Source of the DNA: Lepidodermella squamata
Taxonomy: Eukaryota > Gastrotricha
Assembly (NCBI GenBank): GCA_047495785.1
Contig: JBLDXI010000001.1
Location: forward strand, 3,906,001 to 3,970,000
Length of the DNA stretch: 64,000 bases
Direction of reading: 5' to 3'
In this document: in pieces, positions 44,416 through 58,900 of the stretch
Numbering within the stretch: position 1 is the stretch's first letter
Layout of the letters: each line of letters begins with the position of its first letter
Made by a program: the position numbers and the translations under genes
The notes under the pieces: model-generated
Database searches by the model: none
What the model was told of the DNA's origin: nothing
Seen by the model: the letters and a program-made list of their open reading frames with translations, nothing else

Positions 44416-46975
44416 AAGCACCCTGTAGAGTTCTCGATATTCAGCTGAGTAAGAACTTCTTTGACTGATTCTATTCAGTTATTCTGAAACCTCTTTGATT
44501 CAAAAATAAAAATAAAAATTATGAGATCCGGCGTTTTGTATTGAAAGCTTCAAAATCACAATCTAAGTCGGCCACTCGTTGGTTCAGCACCATCGTAAAC
44601 CCTTGACGATGAAGTTAAGGGACCGATATGGACTAACTCACATCAGCACATTTGACCACACAAACCGAGCATATTCTCACAAGCACTTCCGTGATGCCAA
44701 TTTTTTCGTCCCAAAGATCTAGTTCTGAAGCAAGTAAAGCATCAGGTCAAGCATTAGAGAACAATTGCCTCATCGGAAGTGGATGAATTTACCAAATTCA
44801 GCATATATATTTTCCGTCTGTTCTTGGGACATTAGTAGCATTGGCGATTCAGCTAACTTCGCACTGCCTTAGTTGATCAGGCTTCATTGCAAAATTGGGA
44901 CTAAATAGAGACTAAATATGAAAAAGGTTTGAGAAAGAATCTCGGATTCACCGAAAGCATGTAATATAGTGTGTAATTAGATCATAATTTTCCACCGCAG
45001 ACCGATCCGCAGACCGCAACCCTTCGACTCTCCGGCCAACTTCCGACGTGCAACCAATTCAAAAAAATCCAATTTCGCTGCTCTCAGTATTTTATATGAA
45101 ATGCCTTCGAGTATTGCGAATAATTATTTTGATTAAAATTATCAACAAATTTGCAGTAGTTTTTTGAAACAGTCCTTGAACTTTAAGCGGGAGATTTTTA
45201 ATTTGGCAGTTGTTCTTTTTTTGCTTGGTTTGCGATACCTGACTCCCCCGCTCTTTTATTGCAGGTATACTTACGTATGCTTCATTGTACTATGTTACGG
45301 GGAAGAATTGGCTTTTTTGTCCGGTGTGACATCGCTACTTGGCGATGAATGTCTTACATAAGTCACTGACGGTGTTCTCAGCCTATTATCTTGTCTCCTT
45401 TACTCACCTACGTTTAGTCCCTTAATGACTGGTACTTCCAACTAGGTACCTTGTTGACCACTATTTGACGTGGGCGGAATGGTCTCTACATGCATGATGC
45501 TTAGTTTCAGCCTGGGTACCCTGAGTAGTGGGCACCTACGCGTGTGGACTTGCCGAGCCTTAGCCTTACAAGTCATCGGCTGCAACTTCCGTGCTAAGAA
45601 AATGTGTCTGGCTTTTATGTCGCTGTTCATTCTTCCTCCCTTTTTGACTCATGATTCAACTGCTTTTTTATACGTGTTACCTAACCGTCCAACTCCACTT
45701 TCCATGACCTGGATGATTTCTTAGACCACCTCTTAGGGTCATCATTACTCGCTACAGTTCAAATCGTTAGATGTTAGTTTTCCGGCGTCTTGTATCTAAT
45801 TCCGTCGGTTGTTTACTAGTGATGAATTACCGACCTATCAGATATATTGCTCACTGCCGTTTCAAATTATTTAATCATTCCATGTTATTGCGAATTAGCG
45901 GAAACAGTCTCTAGCACATAAAAGACACTGTGAGCAGTATATTGGCTCATTCAAAGCAAACGTAGCCATCCTTTTTGATAATTTGTGAGCTGGAGAATCG
46001 TCTCGGCATTCTTAGATAGTGATAATAGTATAAAGATGTAGAAAGTTTCGTAAATCTACTGTTGTTGGTTGTGCATTTGATATGCCTTGAAAGGGTCTCT
46101 ACAGGAAAATGTAAGCTATTTCTACTTGAAATTAGATTTACTTATGTTCCCGATAAAAAAAACTGTATTATTATCACTTAATTTACATATACTACCGTGA
46201 TTAGACCAAGTATACGTTGTTTTTTGCTGATAAAAGCGCCCAGGTATACACAATTACTTCCGTTTTACAAATCAATTCCGATGAATTTCCGGATGATCAT
46301 TGAAAACTGAGATGATTTGTGTGATTTTCCATCAGGTAAATTTGCAAGACATCCAGCATCATTCATGCAACGTTTTTTCCTTTTAAATTGCCTCTTAAGA
46401 TTAAATGCGTTTGTTATCTAAGAACTCTCAGATGAGTCGAATGCACTGGGCCAAGTTTCAGTTTTTTAGCTTGGCGCGCGATCATCATTACTCGATATTA
46501 GCCGTATTTAGAAATGCGCGTATCCATTGTTAGCTCCTTTTGCGGCGCTTTGCTCGGCCGCAGTCTTGTGCCGATCGCTTCCTCAGACGCACATTCACTA
46601 AAACTATCGATTTTTCTTGCCTCTTGAAAAAAAACTAACAAGATTGTGAAATAAAGCGCCCGTGGGTATTATTACTATTCAGCATTTCTTATTTGCTCAC
46701 CACGTATATTTGTAATATTGCCACTACTGACGCTCTTTTATTGCATTTTCACCTTGAGCGAGAGAAATGTTGTTCACGCTTTGATTGCGTGAAAAGATAA
46801 TTTTCTGAATGATCTTTTAATTGAAAGGCATTTATGACGTAGGCATTTTTATCGCAGGTTTATCATTTTACGGACCATGTAAAATTGTGGTCGAATGAAA
46901 AGCAGCCGTGTCTTGTTGTTTTTGTGATTTTATAACGACTATTGCCAACAAAACTCAAGTTTTACTCCATCTAAC
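44416..46975. other. Intergenic, 2.6 kb, before KIF21
   Basis: No gene is seen. AATAAA at 44505-44510 fits the end of the reductase transcript. The remainder is AT-rich with short chance ORFs and must include the KIF21 promoter. Confidence 0.6.
44505..44510 (+). terminator. Poly(A) signal AATAAA of the aldo-keto reductase
   Basis: First of two adjacent AATAAA words, 90 bp after the stop codon. Confidence 0.5.
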
Positions 46976-49900
46976 ATGTCATCGGAGCTGACAGGCGATG
47001 GGCCTGATCTCAGCTCTGTGCGAGTTGCGGTTAGGTGAGAAATTTCATTCAATCGTTTTAGTTTCGGCGCTAATATAATTTTTCGATAAACAGGATTCGG
47101 CCGCAAAGTGCTCGCGAGCGTATTGAATTCTGCCGCGTTTGTACAACAGTTACGCCGGGCGAGCCGCAGCTTCTGCTCGGAAACGACCGCGCTTTCACTT
47201 TCGATTTCGTTTTCAACAGCGACTCAACCCAGGAGCAGATATTCGACGCTTGTGCTAGGCCACTTATCGTGAGGTGAGTGCATTCCATTTTTCTGCTGAA
47301 ATTCTCATGGGAGAGACAAAAAATTGAATATTTCCGCCTATAATTTGGCATTCTATTGACCGCGAATTTCGTGACCAATTAAGTGTTTACGTGCTGTATT
47401 TGACCCGGCGGCTAAATGATTATTGTTGTATCACATGTGTTGCCTAAAACTCAGCTGTTTCCACAACACTTGAATATAACATAGCTGCTCGACTGTAAAC
47501 CTGGTATTAACAACCGGCCGCGGTCAGCAGTCGATGTGTACGCAGGCTGCGATGCTCGAGTACTCTGTTGTATATGTATATACATTCGCAGTGCAGACAT
47601 CGTTTTTAGGCGCGCCGGATGTTTGCTTGCGCCTTTCGCAATAAATGAAAACAAACTCTCATGGCGCCGGTCAAACAAACCAAGTGTGATTTTTTCTCGC
47701 CCGTGATTCGATTAGTTAGGGCACTTGACCGGCCGCCGTGGTCACTATACCTCTATAGAATTGTCGATGGTTCTTGAGTGTGAAGGAAAAAAAAAGAAAA
47801 TCGATTACTTAATTATTAATCTAATCCTTATATTTATTGTTGTTGTTTTTGTTTGTCACAGCTGTTTGGATGGCTACAATTCGACAATTTTCGCCTATGG
47901 CCAGGTTAGTCTACAGTAAAAAGGCAGCTAATTTAGGCCATTTTGCCCTGAGAAACTGAGAAAATACTAGAAATTAAATGAAAAATAATTGAAAATGAGC
48001 CCCTAAATTTGCTGAATTTATTTATATTTTTATAGACTGGCTCTGGTAAGACGTATTCGATGGGCACAGGTTTCGAAGTCGACCAGCGGCCGAGTGACAT
48101 CGGCATTATTCCGCGCGCTGTCGAGCTGTTGTTCGCGATGATACGCGAACGCCGCGCCGCTGCTTCAGCTGCCGGCATCCCGGTGCCAGAATTTCAAGTC
48201 TCGGCTCAATTTCTCGAGGTAAACACATCAAACTTACATAGAAAAGTATTTTCTGCAATGATTGGGAATTTTCGAGGATTTAAGCAAAATTTTAGAAAAT
48301 TTCAATTAAATGCAAAAATCGACGAATCGTATGTGCATTGAATTTTGGGTTCCATCAAATTTTTCGTTTGAATTTTCGATTAAATGTTATTGGGGGATGT
48401 CATAGTTTTGAGCAATTTTAGCTTTTTTAAATGCCCCTGAATTGAATTGTTGTAGCTTTTTGCCGGGTCGTAAATGAAGGCGATACAATGTTGATGTTTT
48501 TCTCGCGAATTAATGCGATAGATGTGCGATGATAATGTCATTGTGTATTGTTCTAATTCATTTTTACTCATCGTGATTAATATATATTTATATATAACCG
48601 CTGTTTTTTTTCATTTATTTTAATATAGCTCTACAACGAAGAGGTCTACGATCTTTTCGCAGCCGACCGAGACGTCTACACAAAGGTAAACAACGCATTT
48701 TGCTGTGGAGGTTTTTTTTGGCTCGCTTTTATCGTTTTTATTTAAACGTATGTTATATGTGAGATATTGTAGAAAAAATGACAGGCTCAAGTGACACGCA
48801 CGAGGTTAATTCGTATTTACTCCTACAGCGTATTTATTTCACCTGCAGCGTATTACAATGCGGTTTCGCTATACACTTGATACGTGATGTGCAAGTCAAA
48901 TACTCGAGTGAGAGGATTTTACGGCCTGATCTTGGCTTTAAAATACTACGACGGCGTAAATTACTACAGAATATCGTGAAGAAACGCGAAAATATGCCGG
49001 TTCAGCCTTGTTTTGGCTAACATTTCAGTGTCATCTGAAAAAATAAAGGCCGAGAAAAAAATCGAAAAAACTGAAATATAAGAAAATATAAATAATAATC
49101 TGAATGGTTTTCGAAGGTAGACATTTTGCATTTTCTGGAGCGTGAATGTGCTCTTTTGCCTGTCGGATCAAACCGTGATCAAATTGTTGAAAAATTGGAC
49201 AAACAGGACGGGAAATATGATTCCTACAATGAGAAATTGAATTTGGAATTCGTGACCCATTTGAGTTGTTCATGTGAAATTGGGCCAAAGATCGGCATTT
49301 TTATTATTGGACTAAAATTTGATCCGTCGCTGATGTGCGAATTTTTCAGCTAACTTGCCATGCATTTTGCCAATTTTCAGAAATTGTTTCAATAATAATA
49401 TTGATTTTTCTATATTCCAGCGAGGCCGTTCAGTGATAAAAATCCACGAGTCGAGTAAAGGTGATATTTACTGCGAAAATGCGACTCTCCGACAGGTCCA
49501 ATCATTGGCTGATGTAAGTTGGATGTTATCCCAATTTTTTTCGGCACCGAAAAATACTTCACTTACATTTCAGACTATGGAATGCTTAAGGGTAGGATCG
49601 CTAGCCCGCGCAACTGCTTCAACCGCTATGAACGCTCAATCGTCCCGGTCGCATGCGATTTTCACGCTATTCATAAAGCAGCAACGCGCTGTTATGACCA
49701 GCTCTACAGTTTCATCAGCTTCGAACGGCTCGGCCGAGCCTGGGAATGGCGGCACGGAATCAGCGGCTAATTCCTCGCCGTCATCGGCTACCAGTGATGC
49801 AATGGCTGTTTCGACGAATGGCCTCGTTTCCAATACAGATTGTGCTGAATTTGAAATTCTCACGGCTAAATTTCACTTCGTGGATTTGGCCGGTTCTGAA

Positions 49901-52900
49901 CGACTCAAACGCACCGGTGCTACAGGTAAATTAACCTGGCATTATTACTGACCTTATTGTTTCTCGCAAATTCCATATCAATGCGAGTATGGGTTAAAAA
50001 TGAAATCTTACTTGAAAATGTTTAATTCGAAATGGAAATGGCTATCGGTTCCGATTTTTTGATCCAGCAAACTTGATGTATTTTTCAATATTTTCCAACA
50101 AATTTATTTACGGGAAGATTCGAAAAATTACTTGAAAAATAAATTCAAAATTTTCATCAAACATTGAAATAATAAAGTTCTGAATTGCCAATAAAATCGA
50201 TGAAATGAAAGCCAAAAAACGTTAGGAAATTGTAGACTTGGATAATTATTACTGGACGATGTGAACAACATTTTTAAATTCCAGATTCTAAGCTGATATA
50301 TGACTAAATTTTGGGTTGTTGGCGTGGAAAAATATTGTAAAATACCTAAAAAGGCTTGGAAACGGATTTTTTCTGGAAATTTCCATTATATTTCCAGGTT
50401 TTGAAAATTTCTAGGGAGCGCCGTTCCCCATTTTTGCACGTTCTACAGCCGTGCATCGATTTATATATTGTTTCATAAGTTTTATGCTAAATACTTCAAG
50501 CATTTTTTTACATCAATTTCTGAGCTTTTTTTGTTTTTGCGGAATTTCGGTTCGCCCTAGTGTAATTTATGGAATAGCTCCTAATTAGACGAGATCTCTT
50601 AATTATCTAAGTGGGCTTTTAAGGTGTATTCATGCGTAACGTGTAGTTAACCGAGCGCATCGAAGCGTTGGATAGTAACGCGATGCCCGGTAATATCCTC
50701 CACCCCCTCTCATCTGCCTTGTTTACCTTGTTTGTTCCCATTGTTTTAATGTGCCGTGCGGTCTACCTGTAATTCTATAAACAGGTGAGCGCGCGCGCGA
50801 AGGCATCTCGATCAACTGCGGCCTGCTAGCACTCGGCAATGTAATATCGGCGCTGGGCGATACGGCGCGCCACTGCTCGCACGTGCCGTACCGCGATTCG
50901 AAGCTGACGCGCATTCTACAGGACTCGCTCGGCGGCAACAGTTGCACGGTTATGGTGGCCTGCATAAGCCCGTCTGATTGTGATTTCGTAAGTCTACTTA
51001 TTCCGCCATGTTGTACTGAATGCATGAATCATAATAGCGGTATTTACCGAGCCCTTTTTCAACTCAGCAGTGTTGTTTTCGAGGCGCTATATACAATATT
51101 CGTATATATTTTTACAGGTTGAAACGCTGAACACGTTGAAATATGCGAATCGGGCGCGAAATATCAAGAACAAAGTTACGGTGAATCAAGATAAGACGAG
51201 TGCCGTTATTTCGGCGCTGCGAGCCGAGATTATCCAATTAAAACAGGTTGGTTATAGTTATATTGCGAGGTGGTGTTTTGACGGCGCCACAATTGGCCCG
51301 TGGATTTATGCCGCGAGGCTAATAAAATGCCCGCCTGTGGGGCGTTTTTTCCAAATCTTGTTAACAACACATTTCGCGGTTTACTTAATTACAGAGCACA
51401 GCTTGCCTTTGGTTGGAAAACATGATCAGAATTTGGACATGATGGTTTTTTCGGCGGAATATGAACAAATGAATGTAATAACGTGAAAGTTGAAAAATCA
51501 AGTAGTTGAAGAATTTGCGACGATTTATGATTCCTGAAGTGAACACATCATCTTGTAAAGAATTTTACCCTGAATTTGGTGATAATGAGAATTTAGATGA
51601 TCAATAATGACGCAGTGAAAGTTCAGAGAAGTGCTCCCAAGAAAACGAAAAATTCCAAAATAAGTTTCGTTCCCCGAAAATTTGGTTCCGGTAACAGGAG
51701 GACACATTCGATAATTCACCGTATTCTTCATGATATAGAAAATATAAAATTGAGAAAAGGCGAAATTTCAAAGAATAAAATATTCGATATTGAAGAGAGT
51801 AAGGAGAACGAACAAGTTGCTAGACCTTTCCCTAATATGTGTCGTAGTCTAATAAGCAATTTAGTTGGATTGGGAATCCAACTAGTTTAATAAGCAAACT
51901 TTTAAAAACTAGTTTATAAGGCAATCGAACACAATTATTGCGCAAAACATTACCTCCTAAGAAGAGAGGCTCAAGATTTGTCCAATAAACTCGATTGATA
52001 GTGTCAAGGCCCGTTGGGAAAGCGTTTTCGGCTATTTTTGAGCCGTATTTTAAGTTGTAAAAATCAAAGTTTGTTAAGGTGAAGCCATTGCCATTCCGCG
52101 AAATAAAAGAGACAGAACGGTCAAGAAAAACCACTCCCGACCTTCTTCAAGGTTGGAATCTCAAGATTTCGGTTACTCGAGCAATATTTTGCCATTTAAT
52201 CATAACTGGTGTATTGGATCAATTATTGCCGAATATTAAACTAGTTTTATGAGCAAATTGGCAAAAAACTAGTTGGATTCCCAATCCAACTAAATTGCTT
52301 ATTAGACTACGACATATGCATATAGTCTCATAAGAAGAAATTACAGTGAAAAATGGTCTAAAACTGAAGCGATTTTAGTGGAAATCCAATTGGGACAGTA
52401 TAATGCCGAAAAATACCAAACCGTTCCCATCGTGTTTTCTTGGGGGAAATGTTGGAAATGATAAAAAATGATAAAAATCCTTACTTGGGTATTTTCGCTA
52501 CAATTAAGCGAATATATCGAAATTCTCTAAATGAGGCTGTAAATTGATTAGAAATTTTTTTCGCAATTTTGAGACACTATATTTTGCATCTCTTTTATAC
52601 ATACTATATTTTATTTATTTATTTGTTAGGAATTGCTCGAATTTAGGCAAGGCAAGCGGTTAGTCGACACTGACGGCTCAGAGCGTCAGAACGATGTCGA
52701 TAAAGAAAACGCCTTACTTCTTCGCGACAACGATTTGTTGCGGCGGCGCATTCACGCCCTCCAGGAGACGATCGAACAGCTGACAGAAACAAACGCACGC
52801 ATGATAGCGTCGATTGATGCTGATAAGCTGCTGAAAATCACCAGTGGAGGCAGCAGTGGCGGGTCGGTTGACGAAGTCGCCGAGGTTACAACTGACGTCA

Positions 52901-55900
52901 ATGGTAGTGAAACAACGGCCGAGGCTGTTATACTAAGGTACGCGCGCGAAATGGAACGGTTACGGGCTCAACTCGCCGAATCGCAAGGTCTCAATCGTCA
53001 GGTAAAAATATCATAATTTCTTTTTTTGCTTGGAATTATCTCGAATGAATTATTTATAACAATAGTCTGTTGATGGCTCAACGGTGCAAAATGTAATAGT
53101 CTTGCATTTAGATATTTTGTTATGTGGATAGCTTGCGCCTATCTTTAACATACCTTGATTAGTTGCTATATTATTGCTATTTTAGCTCGCCGTTTTTCGG
53201 ATCTTCCCGTTTTCATCTTGATTCTTGTAGTTTTGGTTTTGTTGAGACATACGCTCGGAAATCTGACCCTCAATTTCATCCTCGCCAACAACAGAAATGT
53301 GGCTCATTTTCTATACATTTTAAAATTGTATTTTTCCACAATTTTGAAATTGTTCATTGAACTGGGGTTTCATCTGAGCGGCAGGTGGCAGGTCAATAAT
53401 TTTTACATAAAACGGACTAGACCAGACCAGACCAGAAATAATAATTTTCGAACGCCGTAAAATTTATATGGGCATGCGAACATTATTTCTTGGAAAGCTT
53501 TTGTAATTCTTTGCAGAATATTTAAGTGATTAGATTGATCTTTTTTCCAACACTTTTTGTCAGAATCTTTTTTGCTAATTTCGCCCGGGAAAATTTTCGA
53601 AATACCAATTGATGAGAGCTTTATGAATCTGCGCCTCGCCGCTAGGCACAATATTAGCCAAAATGCAAGTGAATCGGAAAGCATAAGGTCAAGCTTTTAA
53701 AAATTTACTCTACAAGAAAATTCGCTGTGCAGCTTGCCAATATATTATAAGATTGGTCAGCATCCTTAGTACCTAAATGCTCGTCTTCCTGTTTTTCTGA
53801 TTTGATATAATCTGCCGCTAAAATGTGCCTGTAAAGACATAAAACAAGATAGGGGAAATCAGAAGAATTTTTCTCGATTCTTGACTCGATTTCCTATTTT
53901 TAATGTCGAAGTTTTTGTTTTTATACCAATCTTGTACTTTTATGTTCGATGCTATTTTATTTTTGTATCATCATATTTCATCATTGGCAGCGTAGAAATC
54001 GAAACCGGCATGTAATTTCAAAAATACATACCTTCATGCTCTTCTATAATTCGCTCATTGAAGTCTCAGTAATTGAAAAATAATCGTATATTTTTCAATT
54101 TTCACAGTTGCTGCAACAGCGTAGTGGTGCTCCGGTGCAGAGAAGTGCCCATAACACGCCCCGACCCCTCTCGACCACCCTCATGCAACACGCGAATGGC
54201 CTGTCGAACAACGGCATGCTATCCGCCTCATTTTCTAGTCCCGCGATGCCGCCGTTCGCAACCTCGTCAGCAATCGGCACGCCGTCTTCCGCCTCGAGAA
54301 ACGGCGCCTACCCCGACCCAACCGGTGTTCTAGAAGCCTTCGGCCCAGAATCCAGTTCTACCCTGATCGACAACGACGAGGCGCTGCTAGACGAAGCTAG
54401 GTCGAAATTAGCCAGGCTTCAACAACAGCTGATAATGCAAGGCTCAGGCTCAGGGTCTGAACTCGTTAGCAACAACCTCGATAATTCGCTGCAAAACGGA
54501 ACCGAGTCGCAGGATGAAGATGCAGACCGGCAGAACCAGGCTGAGATGAACGAGTTGGACAGTGAAATTACGGAGATTCAAAAGCAGATCAATATTCAGC
54601 AGCAGTTGATTGAACGGCTCGAGCAGTCGCAGCGGCAAATGTCGATGATGCGGCAGCAGTACGAGGCGAAAGTCGGCCAGTTGCAGGCGAAAATTCGCGA
54701 GACTGAGGCTGAGCGGGATCGCGTGCTGAACAACGTCGAGCGGACTGAAACAGCCTCGAAGGATAAGTCGGACCAGTTGCGCGTTGAGTACGAGTCGAAG
54801 ATTCAGGCGCTTCAGGTTGAGTTGCGTAAAATTCAAGCCGCGGCTCGGGATTACGCGAAGCATCAAGCTAAACAGGCGGAGAATGAGAGGAAGCTAGAGC
54901 AGATGCGGGCTGAGCTTCAGTCGATGAAACAAGCGAAAACTGCTATGGTTCGGCGGTTGAGGGACGAGTCTTTGAAGCAGCGGAAAGCCGAGGCGGAGAA
55001 GAATCGTGAAATCGCTCAATTAAGGCGGCAGCAGCAGCAGAAGGATTCGGTTATTCAGCGGCTTGAGGCTGAGAAGAAAATGAGGGAGATGGTGGCGAGG
55101 CGGCAGCAGGAGGAAGCTGAGTCGATGAGAAAACGCCAGAAACAGCAGCAGCAGTTGCAGCAGAGAGCGGCTACGGCTGGGCTGATTAGCAATCGGACAA
55201 TTGTCAATGCTTCCAACGCTACGGTTAATTTGGGCCCGATGCCGGTTGATGCGCTGTTTTCGAACGAGGAATGTGAAGAGGTGAGTATTTTTTATTTTAT
55301 TGGAAATAACTTCCTAAAATTGGCTATTATTGGTCTCGCAAATTTACGGGCTGTCGCAGGTTTTATGCCTAAATTTTATTTTCAACCACCAATTTCATAA
55401 ACCAATTCTTTCTTGAAATTTCAATTTTTCAATTATATCCCTTAATTGCCTGCCGTGGGCGGTTTTTGTTTGAACCGCCAAATTGTGGCTGTTTTATATA
55501 ATTTATACTGAAGATCCCAGAAATGATGTGAGCAATATTCTTTGAGATGGCCAAACATTTTATAATTTGTGCGAATTTTATTTTTCAAGTATTTTGACGG
55601 ATTTTATATCTCAATGAAAGCTCTTAAAACCGATTGCTGACCAATTAAGTGCCCATTTTTTCCGAGTTTTGCCGAGCGTCAAAAACTTGAAATACCAAGG
55701 GAAAATCGATGCCAAGATTGAGCGAAATTGACTTGAAAATTGACCGGTTTGAAAAACTGCGAATTGGCGTGTCAACAATTTTGTAATTTGTAATTATTTT
55801 CGCCCTTGCTCCTAAGTATTACGTGAATTCTAGAAAGATCCAGTCTTAAAATATAGGTTTTAAATATTTCACGGTATAATTGTCCCTTTTCACTTCCAAG

Positions 55901-58900
55901 TTGAAGATTCACAATATTTCCTCATGATTGGTTTATCTGCTTCAAGACAAGGAGACACTCCGCATTGGTCGAAATTGCAGCATTTGCATTGAATTATTAG
56001 CGATTTTGGGATTGGAACGTTCTGAAACGATATCTGAAATCGTGATAAAAATGTTCAATTTTTGTAAATGTTTTCCTTCTAAATTTGATTTTACTACATG
56101 AAACAGGCTATATTTGTGATGAAATTCAAGAGATTATTCGAAAAAAATTAACCCATCTTGTGAAATTACAGCAAGTCAATATTTTTTCTTCCAGATTTGG
56201 CAAATATTTGCTGCACGTCTCAACCACCTCGTAGCCGGGCGTAGTTTGATCAACCGAACCGATTGCGAACTGAAACGGCTCTTAGGCGAACGCGAAACCC
56301 TCAACCAACGCCTACAGCGGTATCTCCGCCAGCGCGGCCACATAACCTCGTCACCGCTATCCCGAAACTCAGGCGAAATTATCGCCGACCTCGAAGCGCA
56401 AATCGACGCGTTGAAGGCGAACATTCGCTACAACGAAGACTCAATCGACGAGTGCCAACGCCGGTTGATTCAGTTGGTCACGCCACAAGACTGGCAGGAG
56501 GCCGATGATGAAGCTGTAGCGACAGGCCTTTTCGATGGCGAGGTCGACCTTAAACGGGTTCTAGCCGGGTCAGGCTGCCGGATAGCGGCTATCACCCGGT
56601 CGCCAGATGCCCTCAAATTTGTCTGTGATAAATTGACAAATTTATTCCTGAGCCAGGGCGTGACGTTAGCCAGGCTCGAATCAGCCCGGCAGAACCCGGT
56701 TCAAGTCGTTGAGGCGCCGTCGAAGTACCCGCAAAATGGTAATTTCGATGGGGAGTTAGTGCCGACTAGTGATACCGGCCTTGCTCCTCCGATTTCGAGT
56801 CAAAATCTTGTGAAAACGCCGACTCGTCAGCCAAATTTGGACGATCCTAACCTGCAAACGCCGAAAGCTGGCGATGTGGGTAATGCCAATGGGTTTATGG
56901 CGGTTAGCACCCGGTCGGCGAAGGCGAGGCGGTGGTCGGCTACGACTCAGGAGTTGCTATTCGGCCGAACTCCTGGGCGAGATTCGATGTCGACTGGCGG
57001 CAATGGCCTTAGTACGACTATGGCCGGGTCTGGGATGACTGGTAGCAACGGCGCGGTTGATGTGAACGCTTTGTCCACTCTCGTTGAGCAAGATTCTGAG
57101 CAAATGTCTGAACATGACAATAGCCGGCCTATCATGGACAACTCGTCTGATGCTTTGTAAGTTCAAATTAAATTTTTTGCGATTATTTGGGTTAGAAAAT
57201 TATAAAATTTAATTGAACCAAATTGATTTAATTTAATTTAATCTTTTCCAAAAAAATGAATGGGATTTTTTTGTTATTTTTTTACACTCTCGATAACTCG
57301 AACAGGATCCACGCGGTGGTTTTTAATTCAAAACTTGAATTTACTTCGGAAAAGGGTATTAGACTGGTCCAAAAACGGTACAAATGCTCAAAAACATATG
57401 TCAACCTGTACTTCAAAGCCTTTAAACCTTGATTCACCTCCTTTTTTGATCGATTACTAGAAAAAATAAAGCTGGGGAGTTCGTAAATAATTATCTTGTA
57501 TTTTTTAAATGATTTGTAAATTTTTCTATAATTTTCAACCGCTTGTTCAGCCCATTTGAAATTGACGGTCTCAACTGGTATTTTTCACCCGGTGTATTCA
57601 TGTATTTTTTCCTGCTCGGTGCTGGGTCGCTAATTTTATTGCGATTGAGTGAGTGAGATACGCATAGAGAAAGAATTCAATAAATAACTATATAATAGCC
57701 ATCTCTTATATCGATCAATTTCCGGCGTAATCAATCGCTTTGCATTATTCAAATGGCCAGCAGCATCTCATGTTTGACTAATTTTAATTTTTAATTCGGA
57801 ATCCAGGGTCGAAGCGTTGTCGGAAGGTGACCACGCGAAGGCGAGGCGAAGTATCAGCGGCCATCGGGCCTCCTTAATTAGCTCGAATAACGACTATCCA
57901 ATGCCGGTTCAGGCTCCAGTTTCGCCAACAGTCGCGCAACGAATGGCCATGTCGAGTTCTCAGCTGAGTAACAGCTCGGAATCTGAGCCTGGAAATGTGT
58001 TCCAACGACTAACTCGGGGCTCGAGGCGAGGTTTGAGTAACGAAACGAATGGCGTGGCTGAATACGGCGCCGAAGCTCCAATCGCCCTGCTATCGCAAGC
58101 CCCGGGCAAAATTCGAGCCTCCACTTCTTTCATTTTGAACAATTCGTCAAATTCGACTATTTTAAACACTTCGAGTGGAAATCAGGGCCGCAGTTCGGCT
58201 TCATCGTCTCCGGCCCCGATTTTCACGTCGTTCGACACCGGAGCGCCGATTGTTGAGTACGTAGCTCAGGCGACTGGCCATTCCAGAACGGTTCTATCGG
58301 TTACGGGCGATTCGAAGGGAATTTTGTTCACCGGATCGAAAGATCGGACGGCGAAAGCGTGGGATTTGATGGAAAATCGCGAGCTATTCACTCTTTCAGG
58401 TAAATTCTATCGATGATTTAATGATATTAAGTGATACATGTTGGAAACGAATTACCTACCCTCAAATATTCATTTTGAAACGTGAAATTTTGAATAATTT
58501 TTGAATTTTTGATCGCCGTTTATTGAAATAAATTGGAATACATTTCTATGAAATTATGCGCTATTTTCAATAGGCTCACGATAACTTGGAGAAGCCATTC
58601 ATGATGTAGAACAAATATTTCGAATAAGGTGAATATAGGCCCCGTCTCGAATTCTAGATTTCCAGAAAATATTGGAAAATTTTAAATTTGCATTTTTTAT
58701 TTTAAATTTCAAAATTTTAAATTGTGCCTGAAATCGGTCAATTTCGCGGCATTTTCTAATAATTTATATAATTTTCTGAGGATAAATCGTAAAATCCCCG
58801 AAATGTTGGAATAATGTTGGAGCCATGTATTTTCCAATAATTTTCCAACAATTTCCCAGTTATTGCCATCCTAAACTTTGAGTAAAATGACGAACATTTG

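Noticed and set aside
49126-49353. Open frame inside KIF21 intron 5
   Set aside because: Exons 5 and 6 join in phase 0 and match KIF21 continuity without it.
54095-54866. Leu-rich minus-strand frames opposite KIF21 exon 11
   Set aside because: They are the reverse of Gln/Lys/Glu-rich coiled-coil codons.
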